A stretch of 64,000 nucleotides of DNA, from positions 1,302,001-1,366,000 of the forward strand of contig OZ243932.1 in NCBI GenBank assembly GCA_965214035.1. The letters are read 5' to 3'. Origin of the DNA: JAJDYQ01 sp965214035. GTDB taxonomy: Bacteria; Pseudomonadota; Gammaproteobacteria; JAJDYQ01. This document shows, piece after piece, positions 12,501 through 17,745 of this stretch (position 1 is the stretch's first letter; every line of letters begins with the position of its first letter). A program made the position numbers and the translations under genes. Under the pieces are notes generated by a model that saw only the letters and a list, made by a program, of their open reading frames with translations, was not told the DNA's origin and ran no database searches.

Positions 12501-12943
12501 CCGACGACCTTGAACTCGTCGCCGCAGCTGTCGGTGATGGCACTGTGGCCTGCCTTGGCGCGGGTCTGCACGAACGTGTTGTAGGTGGCGACATCGGTCG
12601 GAACCGCATTGCGCATCGTCGATGTGACGAACAGCAGACGGAAACTGTCGCCGCCGGAAACACCGGAGGGGTTCAGGGCCCAGTCATAAGGAACCTCGTA
12701 GGGGCCATCGCCGGTGCACTCAACCGCCGCCCCTTGGGCCTGCGCCCCGGTCGCGAACACTGTCAGCAGTGGCAGTCCGAGCAATGACACCACCGCCGCA
12801 CGGCGCAGCCAGCCGGCGGTGCGGGCTGTCACAGAATGGAAACTGTCGGAAAAAGACCGGCGCGTCAGCCGGCCAGGAGGCTCAGAGGCACTTGCCCCGC
12901 GACAGGAATGCACCGCAGAGCGGCCGGCATCGACGGCCGGCAT
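3539..12943 (-). CDS. Giant Calx-beta-type repeat protein with C-terminal outer-membrane beta-barrel (autotransporter-like)
   Basis: From the ATG at 12943 this encodes about 3,134 residues. Residues 1-70 form a long signal peptide: a basic N-region, then the hydrophobic stretch AAVVSLLGLPLL, cleaved near AQAQ. Next come a 200-residue N-terminal domain, two almost identical blocks of about 250 residues (roughly 280-780), and some 17 repeats of about 90 residues carrying motifs such as DEGGT.NYTV, LTFT..NWNQ.QTVTV and LTHTA. These resemble Calx-beta/cadherin-like adhesin repeats. Residues about 2750-3134 look like a 12-14-strand barrel ending in QWKLNW, a terminal aromatic as in barrel insertion signals. 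I infer a self-secreted surface adhesin. The start at 12943 is preferred over an in-frame ATG at 13120 because GGGAAGG lies 8 bases upstream, this site is conserved in the paralog at 25847, and similarity between paralogs stops just upstream. Ligand unknown. Confidence 0.85.
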   Translation of the reverse strand: MPAVDAGRSAVHSCRGASASEPPGRLTRRSFSDSFHSVTARTAGWLRRAAVVSLLGLPLLTVFATGAQAQGAAVECTGDGPYEVPYDWALNPSGVSGGDSFRLLFVTSTMRNAVPTDVATYNTFVQTRAKAGHSAITDSCGDEFKVVGSTSAVDARDNTSTTGVGQVIYWLDGAKVADNYADFYDGSWDSYAGKTEAGSNFGGNTFIFTGSNQNGTKASFGATSRALGASSVRAGRLQSGQNPINSGLTVMNNRVTSFYALSPVFTVEPQPTVSISIDPAAGDEGNSGGLTDAATLTFTVNPPRPEGFPFRICLDGGTAERGSSADYQLISLDNTVLAISTVAGSCDSTVGAAFSNNQASLSAKIRVNGDSLFEEDETVTVSLQRVSGLGGNLDTPDDVIISPTAGSVTYTIQNDDTVPELTITAADMVTEGSPASFTIAANPASGLPTTVNLMVSEADGDGNFVASGDKGPKSFLLPAGVGSARYEIDTVYDNTDVENGTLTVALATGDGYTIGSTNTAVVAIINEEPHVVSMSIEPAEGDEGNSGGLTDAATLTFTVNPPRPERFMFRICLDGGTAERGSSADYQYTFLNDTVPSFSVPVAGCDSALETLFNSNQASFSQKIRVNGDSLFEEDETVTVSLQRVNDTPDDVIISPTAGSVTYTIQNDDTVPELTITAADMVTEGSTAIFTITANPASGLPTRVNLMVSEADDGNFVASGDKGPKPFLLPAGVGFVRYEIDTVLDNTIGDDNDGTLTVALATGDGYTIGSTNTAVVAIINEEPHVVSMSIEPAAGAEGSSGGFVDAATVTFTVDPPRSAGFDLALCAPGGNIVTAERGSSSSADYQYTDMDDTALGFTSTLLGFPCRLLTFNGGISSLSHKIRVNGDSVFENDEMFQIRLQSNSRISSRAIGGSRTPANVVFSGDLSGSRAITANYTIRDDDDPPMISIAGGSPNPATEGAGTLTYTLTADKPPATDLTIDLTVMDAPGSDFIAAEGDQTVTFPAGTTALNYEIPITDDEVDEASGEVTVTINDGTGYTAGTDTATIRVRDDDRTTVTLAENPAGDLDEGARKQITLTVNRPLGGRGSLESLIVRLTFGGTATLGTDYTLTGISATHVGYSQLDLPGISINFSGPSNEPAATTATLILTTTADGVSDSGEDITIAVSSVSNAAGLDGGVGVIGTSTIAFNITEQPALSLNPSTLTIDEGDTATYTVSLATQPNAPVAMTVSGQADTDLTLSDDTLNFTTQNWNQPQTITVTAGSDDDAQSDAPIALSHTATGGDYAIVTGEVTVTITEDDTAGITVQPTTLSVDEGGTNNYTVVLTSAPAGEVIITVDSGTVATVNNDMLTFAQSNWNQAQTVTVTGMDDAVHNAGDTRPGTITHAISQGDSGDYPIGRELDLVQLTVADNDDPALSVQVVGDHTDIDEGGTRTIQITVSPDTGESFMLIDVRPLLDISDGYELTLDQTDTSLDPTLEFEIGVTDNDQDGADGMLTIDVSSVSGYAAGSPATLQLTVNDNDEAGIAVQPTTLTVDEGGTDSYTVALTSQPAASVTVTATPGTGITMTDTTLTFTSTDWNQPQTLIVTGQDNNDDDAGDRRVAISHTLSGDSQYSGLSIDDLMVMVDDDDPTEVSLTRTGSMGAIDEGQAVTFTVELGRALIAGEIIEVPLSITGTDVELADWSLALQSVTGVDLSNESTMTPLLRFENAGAQTAELTLTANGDNTMEGSGSETFIIALGPDGTVTNGFDHSSLNTNVGGGADPGSPDHFSVQVNDVIVMPMITITGGATVTEGMGSASFTLTATPAPTDALTLMLNVTGGSDFIAARGAQSVTLNSGSSTVTYLIATQSDAVDEANGTVTVTVGDGTGYEVGDPSVASVGVHDDDATPVTLVGDPGNVAEGDSKPLTLTLGRALTAGEQLTVPLTFGGTAVFGTDYTLTGTAANGVDYSDLSGGSVTFSAGGQMATLTLMAQTDAEAETGGETVRIALDTLDSSSGINLGGGASGTTNLDEFTIQEQPALVLSTTRLTLIEGDSASYRVSLATAPSANVMVTLTGTNAELEADDTTLTFTSQNWGNPQTVTLMAVTDSNTVTDQVTLTHSADAGYDSVMASLTVELIDSTPQLSFSQTTIDLNEGDSTTYTLQLSAEPAGTVTVALSGYDGTALAPQPLELTFTQDNWNQAQTITLSAGTDSNSVNETITLTHSADAGYGEEVTEDVTVTMTDIDAPRLIVGVNTLSVTEQGSATYTVTLATEPSADVTVTITGQSGDLRVDSGTELTFTQSNWNEGQVVTLSAIADDDSEDEALITLTHTASGGGYGTASAERLSVRILDGTRGLVLSESSLDMEENDTASYTVRLALRPMADVTVRVSSGDAPRLRVTGGDSLTFTPTNWNQAQTVTVMAADDIDSDANRVLLTHTADADYGAVQAVLPVEIADDDVPRLLLSVDELSLIEGGSASYTVALGTRPSGNVTVALSGQGSALRPDRSELTFDASNWAQAQTITLTAVMDSNTTHDQVTLTHTASGYGADLVGLPVAITDSTPQLMFSQTAVSVGEGGSTSYMLELSAEPVGTVTVTLSGHERTELTPEPTELTFTQDNWDQVQIITLTAGTDSNSVDETITLTHSADAGYGEVTEEVTVTVRDESADMTAMQAAQQMWLPRFGLTAVEHMLGGLDYRFSASSQPGLSGNLNGLPRGQSFNAARLLSSRGSPDASAMGIEQLGAGSSDRPRKLSRTLSLPKLLPSLLRGSHFTFTDQDGTSIWGQAAYTKYKDGEEAGTSIDGEVTTAMLGIDRDNGQTLVGLALAYSDSDGEWQGASDEGELSGMLVSMLPYLRYDLSERLQLWGAASYGRGDLKQTQTSPTGMESKHNLVQLSATAGLRGTLLERPVEEGGLTLELISGLTLARIEADDSRVMAGTEADTQRFRMGLAWSWQLPEEDGVRLTPELELGLRYDGGDTSEGFGLELGGGLSWQTPAKGLTVDIRGRYLLEHEAAEREEWGLSGSLRYEAWPNSAYGPSFSLRHEYGNAPAASGLDRLLSDSLTDALEEEDNRHTAAVSSRWTLKGEWGFALTDDATGIPYASLSASDAKRDLTLGWRLLSNPAGLKSKLDIKAIRREQDDNNPRHSVGAQWKLNW
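10571..12109 (-). repeat. Two near-identical direct repeats of about 760-780 bp inside the giant gene
   Basis: The segments 10571-11331 and 11332-12109 are close copies of each other. Both start with the same text encoding the EEPHVVSMSIEPA segment, both contain TITAADMVTEGS, LPTxVNLMVSEAD and FLLPAGVG, and both end in the AATLTFTVNPPRPE block. Small in-frame differences occur (for example an extra GDG). Repeats this similar can expand or contract by slippage or recombination, so the length of the surface protein may vary between cells. Confidence 0.75.
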
Positions 12944-12966
12944 CAGATATACCTTCCCATTTGGGA
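12764..12966 (-). repeat. Direct repeat: leader copy 1 (signal peptide and ribosome site)
   Basis: About 200 bp covering the ribosome binding site, start codon and nearly the whole signal peptide are almost identical to 25668-25870, the 5' end of the second giant gene. The copies differ at a handful of positions only. Similarity ends inside the signal peptide on one side and at the C-tract on the other. Confidence 0.85.
12952..12958 (-). promoter_or_regulatory. Ribosome binding site deciding the start of the giant gene
   Basis: The minus strand reads GGGAAGG, then 8 bases, then the ATG at 12943. The paralog has GGGAGGG with the same spacing before its ATG at 25847. This conserved site argues that translation starts here and that the homopolymer run at 12967-12993 lies in the untranslated leader. 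Confidence 0.65.
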
Positions 12967-12993
12967 GGGGGGGGGGGGGGGGGGGGGGGGGGG
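12967..12993. repeat. 27-base G/C homopolymer tract
   Basis: Twenty-seven consecutive G on the plus strand (C on the coding strand) lie 24 bases upstream of the preferred start codon of the giant gene. If the upstream ATG at 13120 were used, the tract would encode eight prolines in frame, and any slip not divisible by three would switch translation off. The paralog has an interrupted C-rich stretch at the same place (25868-25887). Runs of this length are highly slippage-prone. The exact count may differ between cells or be a sequencing estimate. Confidence 0.95.
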
Positions 12994-13417
12994 CTGTATT
13001 TTTACACAGGTCAATATCGATGCCTGCCGGTCGCAGGGCATTGTTTATGACTGTGATGATTTTGCATATCACGGTATGACCCTTGTTGCTGTTCAGAATC
13101 CATTTTTGTCCAGATTTCATGTTATTCTCCGTCGTGTGTTTTCATCAATTTCCGATTATCGGTTACTGTTTGTGGTATCCGTTGCAAGGGCCGGATATCG
13201 TGCCCGCTGACAGGGTTGGGCTTATCTTAAATCAGCCTGCCATCACTGGCAAGCGGTTCAGTTGGCCTTTGTTTCCTGAATTATAGCAGCCGGTCAGCAA
13301 AAAACAGCCCTTTTTAGCATAAATTGTATTTTTTGTCGAAATTTATGGTGTATTGGGTCGGGGTTTGTGGTCACGGCTGCCTTTATGGAGGGATTTTACC
13401 GGTTATAATGCGCTGTT
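12994..13417. other. Leader/intergenic region upstream of the giant gene
   Basis: No gene is recognised between the homopolymer and the methyltransferase fragment ending at 13418. The part nearest the giant gene (12994-13120) is open in the same frame as it but has no counterpart upstream of the paralog, so it is probably not coding. A minus-strand extended -10 element is at 13280-13288. On the plus strand a TATAAT at 13404-13409 has no convincing -35 box and now faces only debris. Confidence 0.5.
13280..13288 (-). promoter_or_regulatory. Candidate extended -10 promoter for the giant gene
   Basis: The minus strand reads TGCTATAAT, a perfect -10 hexamer with the TGN extension. No good -35 box is present 15-18 bases upstream, which is usual for extended -10 promoters. 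Transcription from here would give a leader of about 330 bases that includes the C-tract. Prediction only. Confidence 0.45.
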
Positions 13418-13777
13418 TTATCGGTGGTTCGCATGTGGGTGTGGGTCATACTCCAGAAGATGCGGCAGAATGACAACATCAATGCTGTCCCGCTGAACAG
13501 GCAGGCTGGTATGGCTGCCGATGACATCACAATCTTTGGCAGCGGATTTATCCGGTGCCTGCAGGCGGACATGGTGTGCGACCGATGAAGCTGCAACACC
13601 CGACCAATAATTCCCTTCCCCGGTCCACAGTAGATGATAGCCAAACAGCTCCGGCAGGACTTTCTTCAACAGGGCATTTTCCTTTTCCAGTAAGTCTGCT
13701 CCTGCTGTTGTCTGAAACCATTCGGAAAGCGAGCGGCCCTGTCGTTTTGGAGGCAAAACCATGATCTGGATAACCAT
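13418..13777 (-). pseudogene. Truncated YafS-like SAM-dependent methyltransferase
   Basis: The 119-residue frame has the N-terminal half of the small methyltransferase family often found near rnhA (YafS-like). It shows SLSEWFQTTAGADLLEKE, a tyrosine/leucine-rich PELFGYHLL segment, and a DSIDVVILPHLLEYDPHPHA segment corresponding to the post-motif-II acidic strand. The family then continues for about 100 more residues, but here the frame ends four residues later (NHR, stop). The downstream DNA is unrelated, so the 3' half was lost by deletion or recombination near 13430. The glycine-rich SAM motif is also weak. I treat it as a remnant. Confidence 0.6.
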
Positions 13778-13820
13778 TCAAACGGATATTGCTATCCTAA
13801 TGCAGAAAGCAGCATCATGA

Positions 13821-14076
13821 AGGATTTTCGCTGTCAGCTCAGGTTCTTATAAAACATTCATCATTAACGAGCAGGGCCGGGAGCAGATAACCGGCTTTTA
13901 CCTGCCCGGCGAGATTGTGGGTCTGGATGGGCTGGGGGTATATGTCCCAATTCCACCGCTATGGCATTAGAGACGGCGACAGTATGTGAAATATCGACCC
14001 CTGAACTACTGGATAAGTTATGCGAAGCCAACCACAACCTGAGAAATTCCTTTTGCGTCGTAATATCAGCCTGATT
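13821..14076 (+). pseudogene. Fragment of an FNR/CRP-family transcription regulator
   Basis: Read in shifting frames, the plus strand encodes the middle of an FNR-like sensor domain. FAVSSGSYKTFIINEQGREQ and ITGFYLPGEIVGLDG lie at about 13826-13935. After a frameshift near 13940 come ALETATVCEIST and ELLDKLCEANHNLRNSF. The N-terminal cysteine cluster and the C-terminal helix-turn-helix are both absent. It is therefore an unexpressed relic. Position and decay match the adjacent truncated methyltransferase, so this stretch looks like a dumping ground of deletion joints. Confidence 0.65.
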
Positions 14077-14166
14077 CACGAGGCAATATATCTCTGAGCC
14101 AGTCGGGCAATCTGGACAGCCTGCCGTCCATGCCTGAGCGTGTCAGGCATGGATGGTTGGAGCCAT

Positions 14167-14209
14167 AAAAAAGCGGGGCCGGTGACAATACGGATGGATC
14201 CGGCCCCGC
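14167..14209 (-). terminator. Duplicate terminator behind the second giant-gene remnant
   Basis: The 10-bp GC-rich stem, 17-base loop and six T are the same as at 3462-3504. It lies 34 bases past the remnant's stop codon at 14244-14246. Confidence 0.83.
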
Positions 14210-14243
14210 AACAGCCGGCAGGGAGGTGCCGGCTACGGACTTC

Positions 14244-15047
14244 CTACCAATTCAGCTTCCACTCCGCGCCGACGCTGTGGCGCGGGTTATTGTCATCCTG
14301 CTCGCGGCGGATGGGCCTTGATATCCAGCTTCGACTTCAGGCCAGCCGGGTTCGACAACAGACGCCAGCCGAGGGTCAGGTCACGCTTGGCATCGTCGGT
14401 GCCGGTATCGCACGGATGGTAAAGGCCGCTGGCGTGCCTTCGGCCACCGAATCCGCATCGGCCGTAATGCTCAGCAGGACCTGATCCAGTACCAGCACCG
14501 CGACACTGTCAATGGCCGGATTGCCGGGTCGATAATCCACGCCATCACTGTCACCGCTCATAATGGCATGACTGATAGTCGCCATGCGTTCACCCGCACC
14601 GCTATCCGCTACGCCCGTCACTATCAGGGTCTGCGGCTGCCGCCAGTTGGTGGGGGTGAAGGTCAGCCTCTGACTGTTGCCGGCCGTCTGGCCCGGCAAA
14701 CCGATCTGGGCGGCTGTCGTTGTGTCGGAGGTGGCGGTAATGGTCACATTGCCTAGCGGCCCGGCATCCAGCACCACGGTGTAACGCCCTGTGCCACTGT
14801 CTTCCAGCACCTGAACCTCGGTCGGACTGAGCGTGACGCCGGCCGTGTCGGTGTTGGCGAGGGTGACTTCCACAGAGTTCAAATTGCCGGCGGTGTAACT
14901 CACACCGTCACCCTCACCGGACATGATTTGGTGGTTGATATTGACCATGCGCGGCGTGCCCCGATTGACTATCCCGTCATTGATGCCGGTGATGGTCACC
15001 GTCTGTGGTTGATCCCGGTTGGTAGCGGTAAAGGTCAAACGCTGGCT
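14244..15047 (-). pseudogene. 3' fragment of a second giant repeat/barrel protein gene
   Basis: The minus strand from about 14395 down to 14244 copies the last 50 codons of the intact giant gene but carries an extra G in the run at about 14312-14314, which shifts the frame. Just upstream (14395-15047) a different part of such a protein is fused out of frame: two Calx-beta-like repeats with LTFTPTNWRQPQTLIVTG and AGNLNSVEVTLANTDTAGV. The joint at about 14395 removes nearly the whole barrel. At about 15047 the repeat unit is cut in QRLTFTATN's own upstream codons and joined to dotD sequence. The 5' end of the same gene lies at 24883-25847. Confidence 0.82.
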
Positions 15048-15321
15048 GACTCAGGTTCCGTTATCGGGTCGGATTGCGGAGAAGGTGGATTTGCGTTGGA
15101 CGGGCCCCGCAGAGGCGGTTTTGTGCGCCATTGCAGGCGAAATTGAGTATCAGTTCGTGGTGAATGGTGTTGAACCGGCGACGGATTTGGTGGTTATTTT
15201 TGATCATCGTGATACATCCTTTTATCGGATTCTTGAGGATATCGGCTGGCAGTTGGATGAGCGGGCGACGGTGAGTGTGGATCGAAATCAGAAAATTTTG
15301 CAGATCAGTTATCGGGATTAG
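15048..15321 (+). pseudogene. dotD: DotD-like lipoprotein, truncated copy 1
   Basis: From the joint with the giant-gene remnant the plus strand is open and encodes the last 90 residues of the DotD-like protein found more completely at 19020-19532. Features are TQVPL.GRIAEKVDLRW.., EFVVNGVEPATDLVVIF and ILQISYRD. DotD is a lipoprotein of the type IVB secretion core with a secretin-like N-domain fold. The signal peptide and first 80 residues are missing, so no product is expected. dotC follows 14 bases downstream. Confidence 0.72.
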
Positions 15322-15335
15322 GGGGTTTAAGCATT

Positions 15336-16160
15336 ATGGGGCGATGGATTTTGGTTTACGGATTGGTGTCCGGTTTGTTGTTTTCGGCGGGCGTGCTGTC
15401 GGAAGATGCGGAGGGCGAACGTGTGCTGGATCGGTTAATTTCGCAAACGAAGTTGATAAGTGGCACCTCTTATCAACTTCAAAACGACATTCAAGGGATT
15501 CGGCAGAAAGAAATGGAATCGGCGGCTTTGACGTATGGGTTACAAAATGCCGTTTATCATTATCGTACGCGTGCGAATCATCGGCTGGAGAAAATGGCGG
15601 ATCTATTGGACCGGATCTATCATTTTGGTTATTTTTCGGTGAATCAGGGTGGCGGCGTTGTTTTGATGGTTCCGTCGGTCATTGAAGCAGGACGGGCGAT
15701 CAATGTAGAGAACCCGAAGATGGCGATCAGTACGGCGACGACGTATCAGATATTGAAGCGAGCTGAATTGCGTTCATCGGTTTTATCCTGGCGTGATTTT
15801 TTGATTCAGAACATTCCTCCGGGTGAGGTTCATGAGGCGGTGAAGCCGAAAACCGTGGAGGAGCAGGCCATTTGGGAGCGTGGAGTTCGGCGCGGGTGGC
15901 GCGATGGTCAATTATTTGCGTATCGTTCTCTGGAAGAGGCGGTTGCCAATTTAGAGCGCTTATATAAAGGGATGTTGTTGTTTTTGCAATTGGAGCAGCA
16001 GGGTATTGTGAGCATGCCTTTTGTGGCGGCCGGACAGCCGGAGATATTGATAGAGGGTGAGCGTGTCGAGATTGGTCGCACGGTTTTCCGGATAACGGAG
16101 GAGAGTTCTTTTCGGGATGAGTCAGATTGGCGGTCATTGCCGGGGCGTCCGGTAGAGTAG
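15336..16160 (+). CDS. dotC: DotC-like type IVB secretion/conjugation protein, intact copy
   Basis: A 274-residue protein with an N-terminal hydrophobic signal (WILVYGLVSGLLFSAG). The body matches the DotC/TraI-type family through and through: EMESAALTYGLQNAVYHY near residues 50-70, MADLLDRIYHFGY, VPSVIEAG, LRSSVLSWRDFLIQ, IWERGVRRGWRDG, GIVSMPFVAAGQ, and a C-terminal VFRITEESSF. In Legionella DotC and DotD are outer-membrane lipoproteins that place the secretin-like DotH. Here no lipobox cysteine is visible in the signal region, which is unusual. It follows a broken dotD and precedes the ankyrin-like gene by 2 bases, where dotB would usually stand. No other dot/icm gene is in the window. Confidence 0.8.
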   Translation: MGRWILVYGLVSGLLFSAGVLSEDAEGERVLDRLISQTKLISGTSYQLQNDIQGIRQKEMESAALTYGLQNAVYHYRTRANHRLEKMADLLDRIYHFGYFSVNQGGGVVLMVPSVIEAGRAINVENPKMAISTATTYQILKRAELRSSVLSWRDFLIQNIPPGEVHEAVKPKTVEEQAIWERGVRRGWRDGQLFAYRSLEEAVANLERLYKGMLLFLQLEQQGIVSMPFVAAGQPEILIEGERVEIGRTVFRITEESSFRDESDWRSLPGRPVE

Positions 16161-16162
16161 TT

Positions 16163-17149
16163 ATGTCAGAAAGCTACAATTCAGAAAATTACAGTAAGGC
16201 TTTGCAGTCTTGTTTTACGAGTTCGGTGCGGGCGTGTCGGCCGGATTTATTGCCTGGTTTTTTGAAGAAAGGTTTAGACCCTCGCTGGCTGGACAGTCAT
16301 GGACAATCGCCGATGCAGGTGGCTGTGGAGACAGAGCAAGCGGAAGTTGTGCGATACCTGGAGGATTGGATTGCGGGTCAATCGGGTGATGTTGGGGGGG
16401 TGCCCAACGTTGGGCACCCTGTTGATGTTGATGGTTCTGCGTCTTCTGGTGGTAGTGAGGCGGTTATTTCGCCGGATACGTCTTTGGATTCGGGTGATGT
16501 TGGGGGGGTGCCCAACGTTGGGCACCCTGTTGATGTTGATGGTTCTGCGTCTTCTGGTGGCAGTGAGACGGATATTTCGCCGGATGCGTCTTCGGATTCG
16601 GGTGATGTTGGGGGGGTGCCCAACGTTGGGCACCCTGTTGATGTTGATGGTTCTGCGTCTTCTGGTGGCAGTGAGGCGGATATTTCGCCGGATGCGTCTT
16701 CGGATTCGGGTGATGTAGAGGGGGTGCCCAACGTTGGGCACCCTGTTGATGTTGATGGTTCTGCGTCTTCTGGTGGCAGTGAGGCGGATATTTCGCCGGA
16801 TGCGTCTTCGGATTCGGGTGATGTTGGGGGGGTGCCCAACGTTGGGCACCCTGTTGATGTTGATGGTTCTGCGTCTTCTGGTGGCAGTGAGGCGGATATT
16901 TCGCCGGATGCGTCTTCGGATTCGGGTGATGTAGAGGGGGTGCCCAACGTTGGGCACCCTGTTGATGTTGATGGTTCTGCGTCTTCTGGTGGTAGTGAGT
17001 CGGGTATTTTGTTGGGCACGTCTTCGGATTTTGGTGATGTCGCAGGGTGCCCAACGTTGGGCACCCTGCTGATGTTGATGGTTCTGCGTCTTCTGGTGGC
17101 AGTGAGGCGGATATTTCGCCGGATGCGTCTTCGGATTCGGGTGATGTAG
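16163..17149 (+). CDS. Ankyrin-like protein with in-frame palindrome repeats, copy 1
   Basis: From the ATG at 16163 (2 bases after dotC) this gives 328 residues. Residues 1-75 are a compact domain with one ankyrin-like unit (LKKGLDPRWLDSHGQSPMQV, then VVRYLEDW). The rest is a tandem 36-residue repeat (108 bp) with VPNVGHPVDVDGSASSGGSE and an acidic/serine-rich spacer. Six units keep exact 108-bp spacing. The seventh is one base short, so the frame shifts and runs into a hydrophobic frame ending at 17149; more repeats follow out of frame to 17710. The C-terminus is thus probably frameshifted. The repeat region looks disordered. Function unknown; an effector or surface role next to dotC is only a guess. 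Confidence 0.6.
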   Translation: MSESYNSENYSKALQSCFTSSVRACRPDLLPGFLKKGLDPRWLDSHGQSPMQVAVETEQAEVVRYLEDWIAGQSGDVGGVPNVGHPVDVDGSASSGGSEAVISPDTSLDSGDVGGVPNVGHPVDVDGSASSGGSETDISPDASSDSGDVGGVPNVGHPVDVDGSASSGGSEADISPDASSDSGDVEGVPNVGHPVDVDGSASSGGSEADISPDASSDSGDVGGVPNVGHPVDVDGSASSGGSEADISPDASSDSGDVEGVPNVGHPVDVDGSASSGGSESGILLGTSSDFGDVAGCPTLGTLLMLMVLRLLVAVRRIFRRMRLRIRVM

Positions 17150-17710
17150 AGGGGGTGCCCAACGTTGGGCACCCTGTTGATGTTGATGGTTCTGCGTCTT
17201 CTGGTGGTAGTGAGTCGGGTATTTTGTTGGGCACGTCTTCGGATTTTGGTGATGTCGGAGGGTGCCCAACGTTGGGCACCCTGGTTGATATTAAGGAATC
17301 TGCATCTTCTGGTGGCAGTGAGTCGGGTATTTTGTTGGGCACGTCTTCGGATTTTGGTGATATCGGGGGGTGCCCAACGTTGGGCACCCTGGTTGATATT
17401 GAGGGTTCTGCATCTTCTGGTGGTAGTGAGCCGGGTATTTTGTTGGGTACGTCTTCGGATTTTGGTGATGTCGGGGGTGCCCAACGTTGGGCACCCTGGT
17501 TGATATTAAGGAATCTGCATCTTCGGGTGGCAGTGAGTCGGGTATTTTCTTGGGTACGTCTTCGGATTTTGGTGATGTCGGGGGTGCCCAACGTTGGGCA
17601 CCCTGGTTGATATTGAGGGATCTGCATCTTCTGGTGGCAGTGAGCCGGTTATTTTGTTGGGTGCGTCTTCGGGTTCTGGTGATGTTGGGGGGTGCCCAAC
17701 GTTGGGCACT
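16399..17710. repeat. Array of 13 palindromes at 107-108-bp spacing (array 1)
   Basis: The 20-base perfect palindrome GGTGCCCAACGTTGGGCACC starts at 16399, 16507, 16615, 16723, 16831, 16939, 17046, 17154, 17261, 17369, 17476, 17583 and 17691. The last copy ends in T instead of C. The copy at 17046 extends to a perfect 26-bp palindrome. The DNA between palindromes is itself a conserved coding repeat, so this is not a CRISPR array. The first five intervals are exactly 108 bp; four of the later seven, and the sixth, include one-base losses. The palindrome has no stop codon in any of six frames. Confidence 0.95.
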
Positions 17711-17745
17711 CTACCTTGGAGTGAGTGGTCATGTTTCACAAAACT

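Noticed and set aside
12944..13120. Start of the giant protein at ATG 13120, translating the C-tract as polyproline
   Set aside because: The conserved ribosome site and start at 12943/25847, and the total loss of similarity between paralogs upstream, favour the downstream start. Not fully excluded, so kept in the finding.
16274..17627. Long minus-strand open frames of 330-390 codons across the palindrome array
   Set aside because: The palindrome has no stop in any frame and the unit length is a multiple of three, so all frames stay open. They lack ribosome sites, and the plus-strand gene follows dotC by 2 bases in both copies.
16399..17710. CRISPR array (regular palindromic repeats)
   Set aside because: The 88-bp spacers are nearly identical to each other and code for a protein repeat; no cas genes are near.
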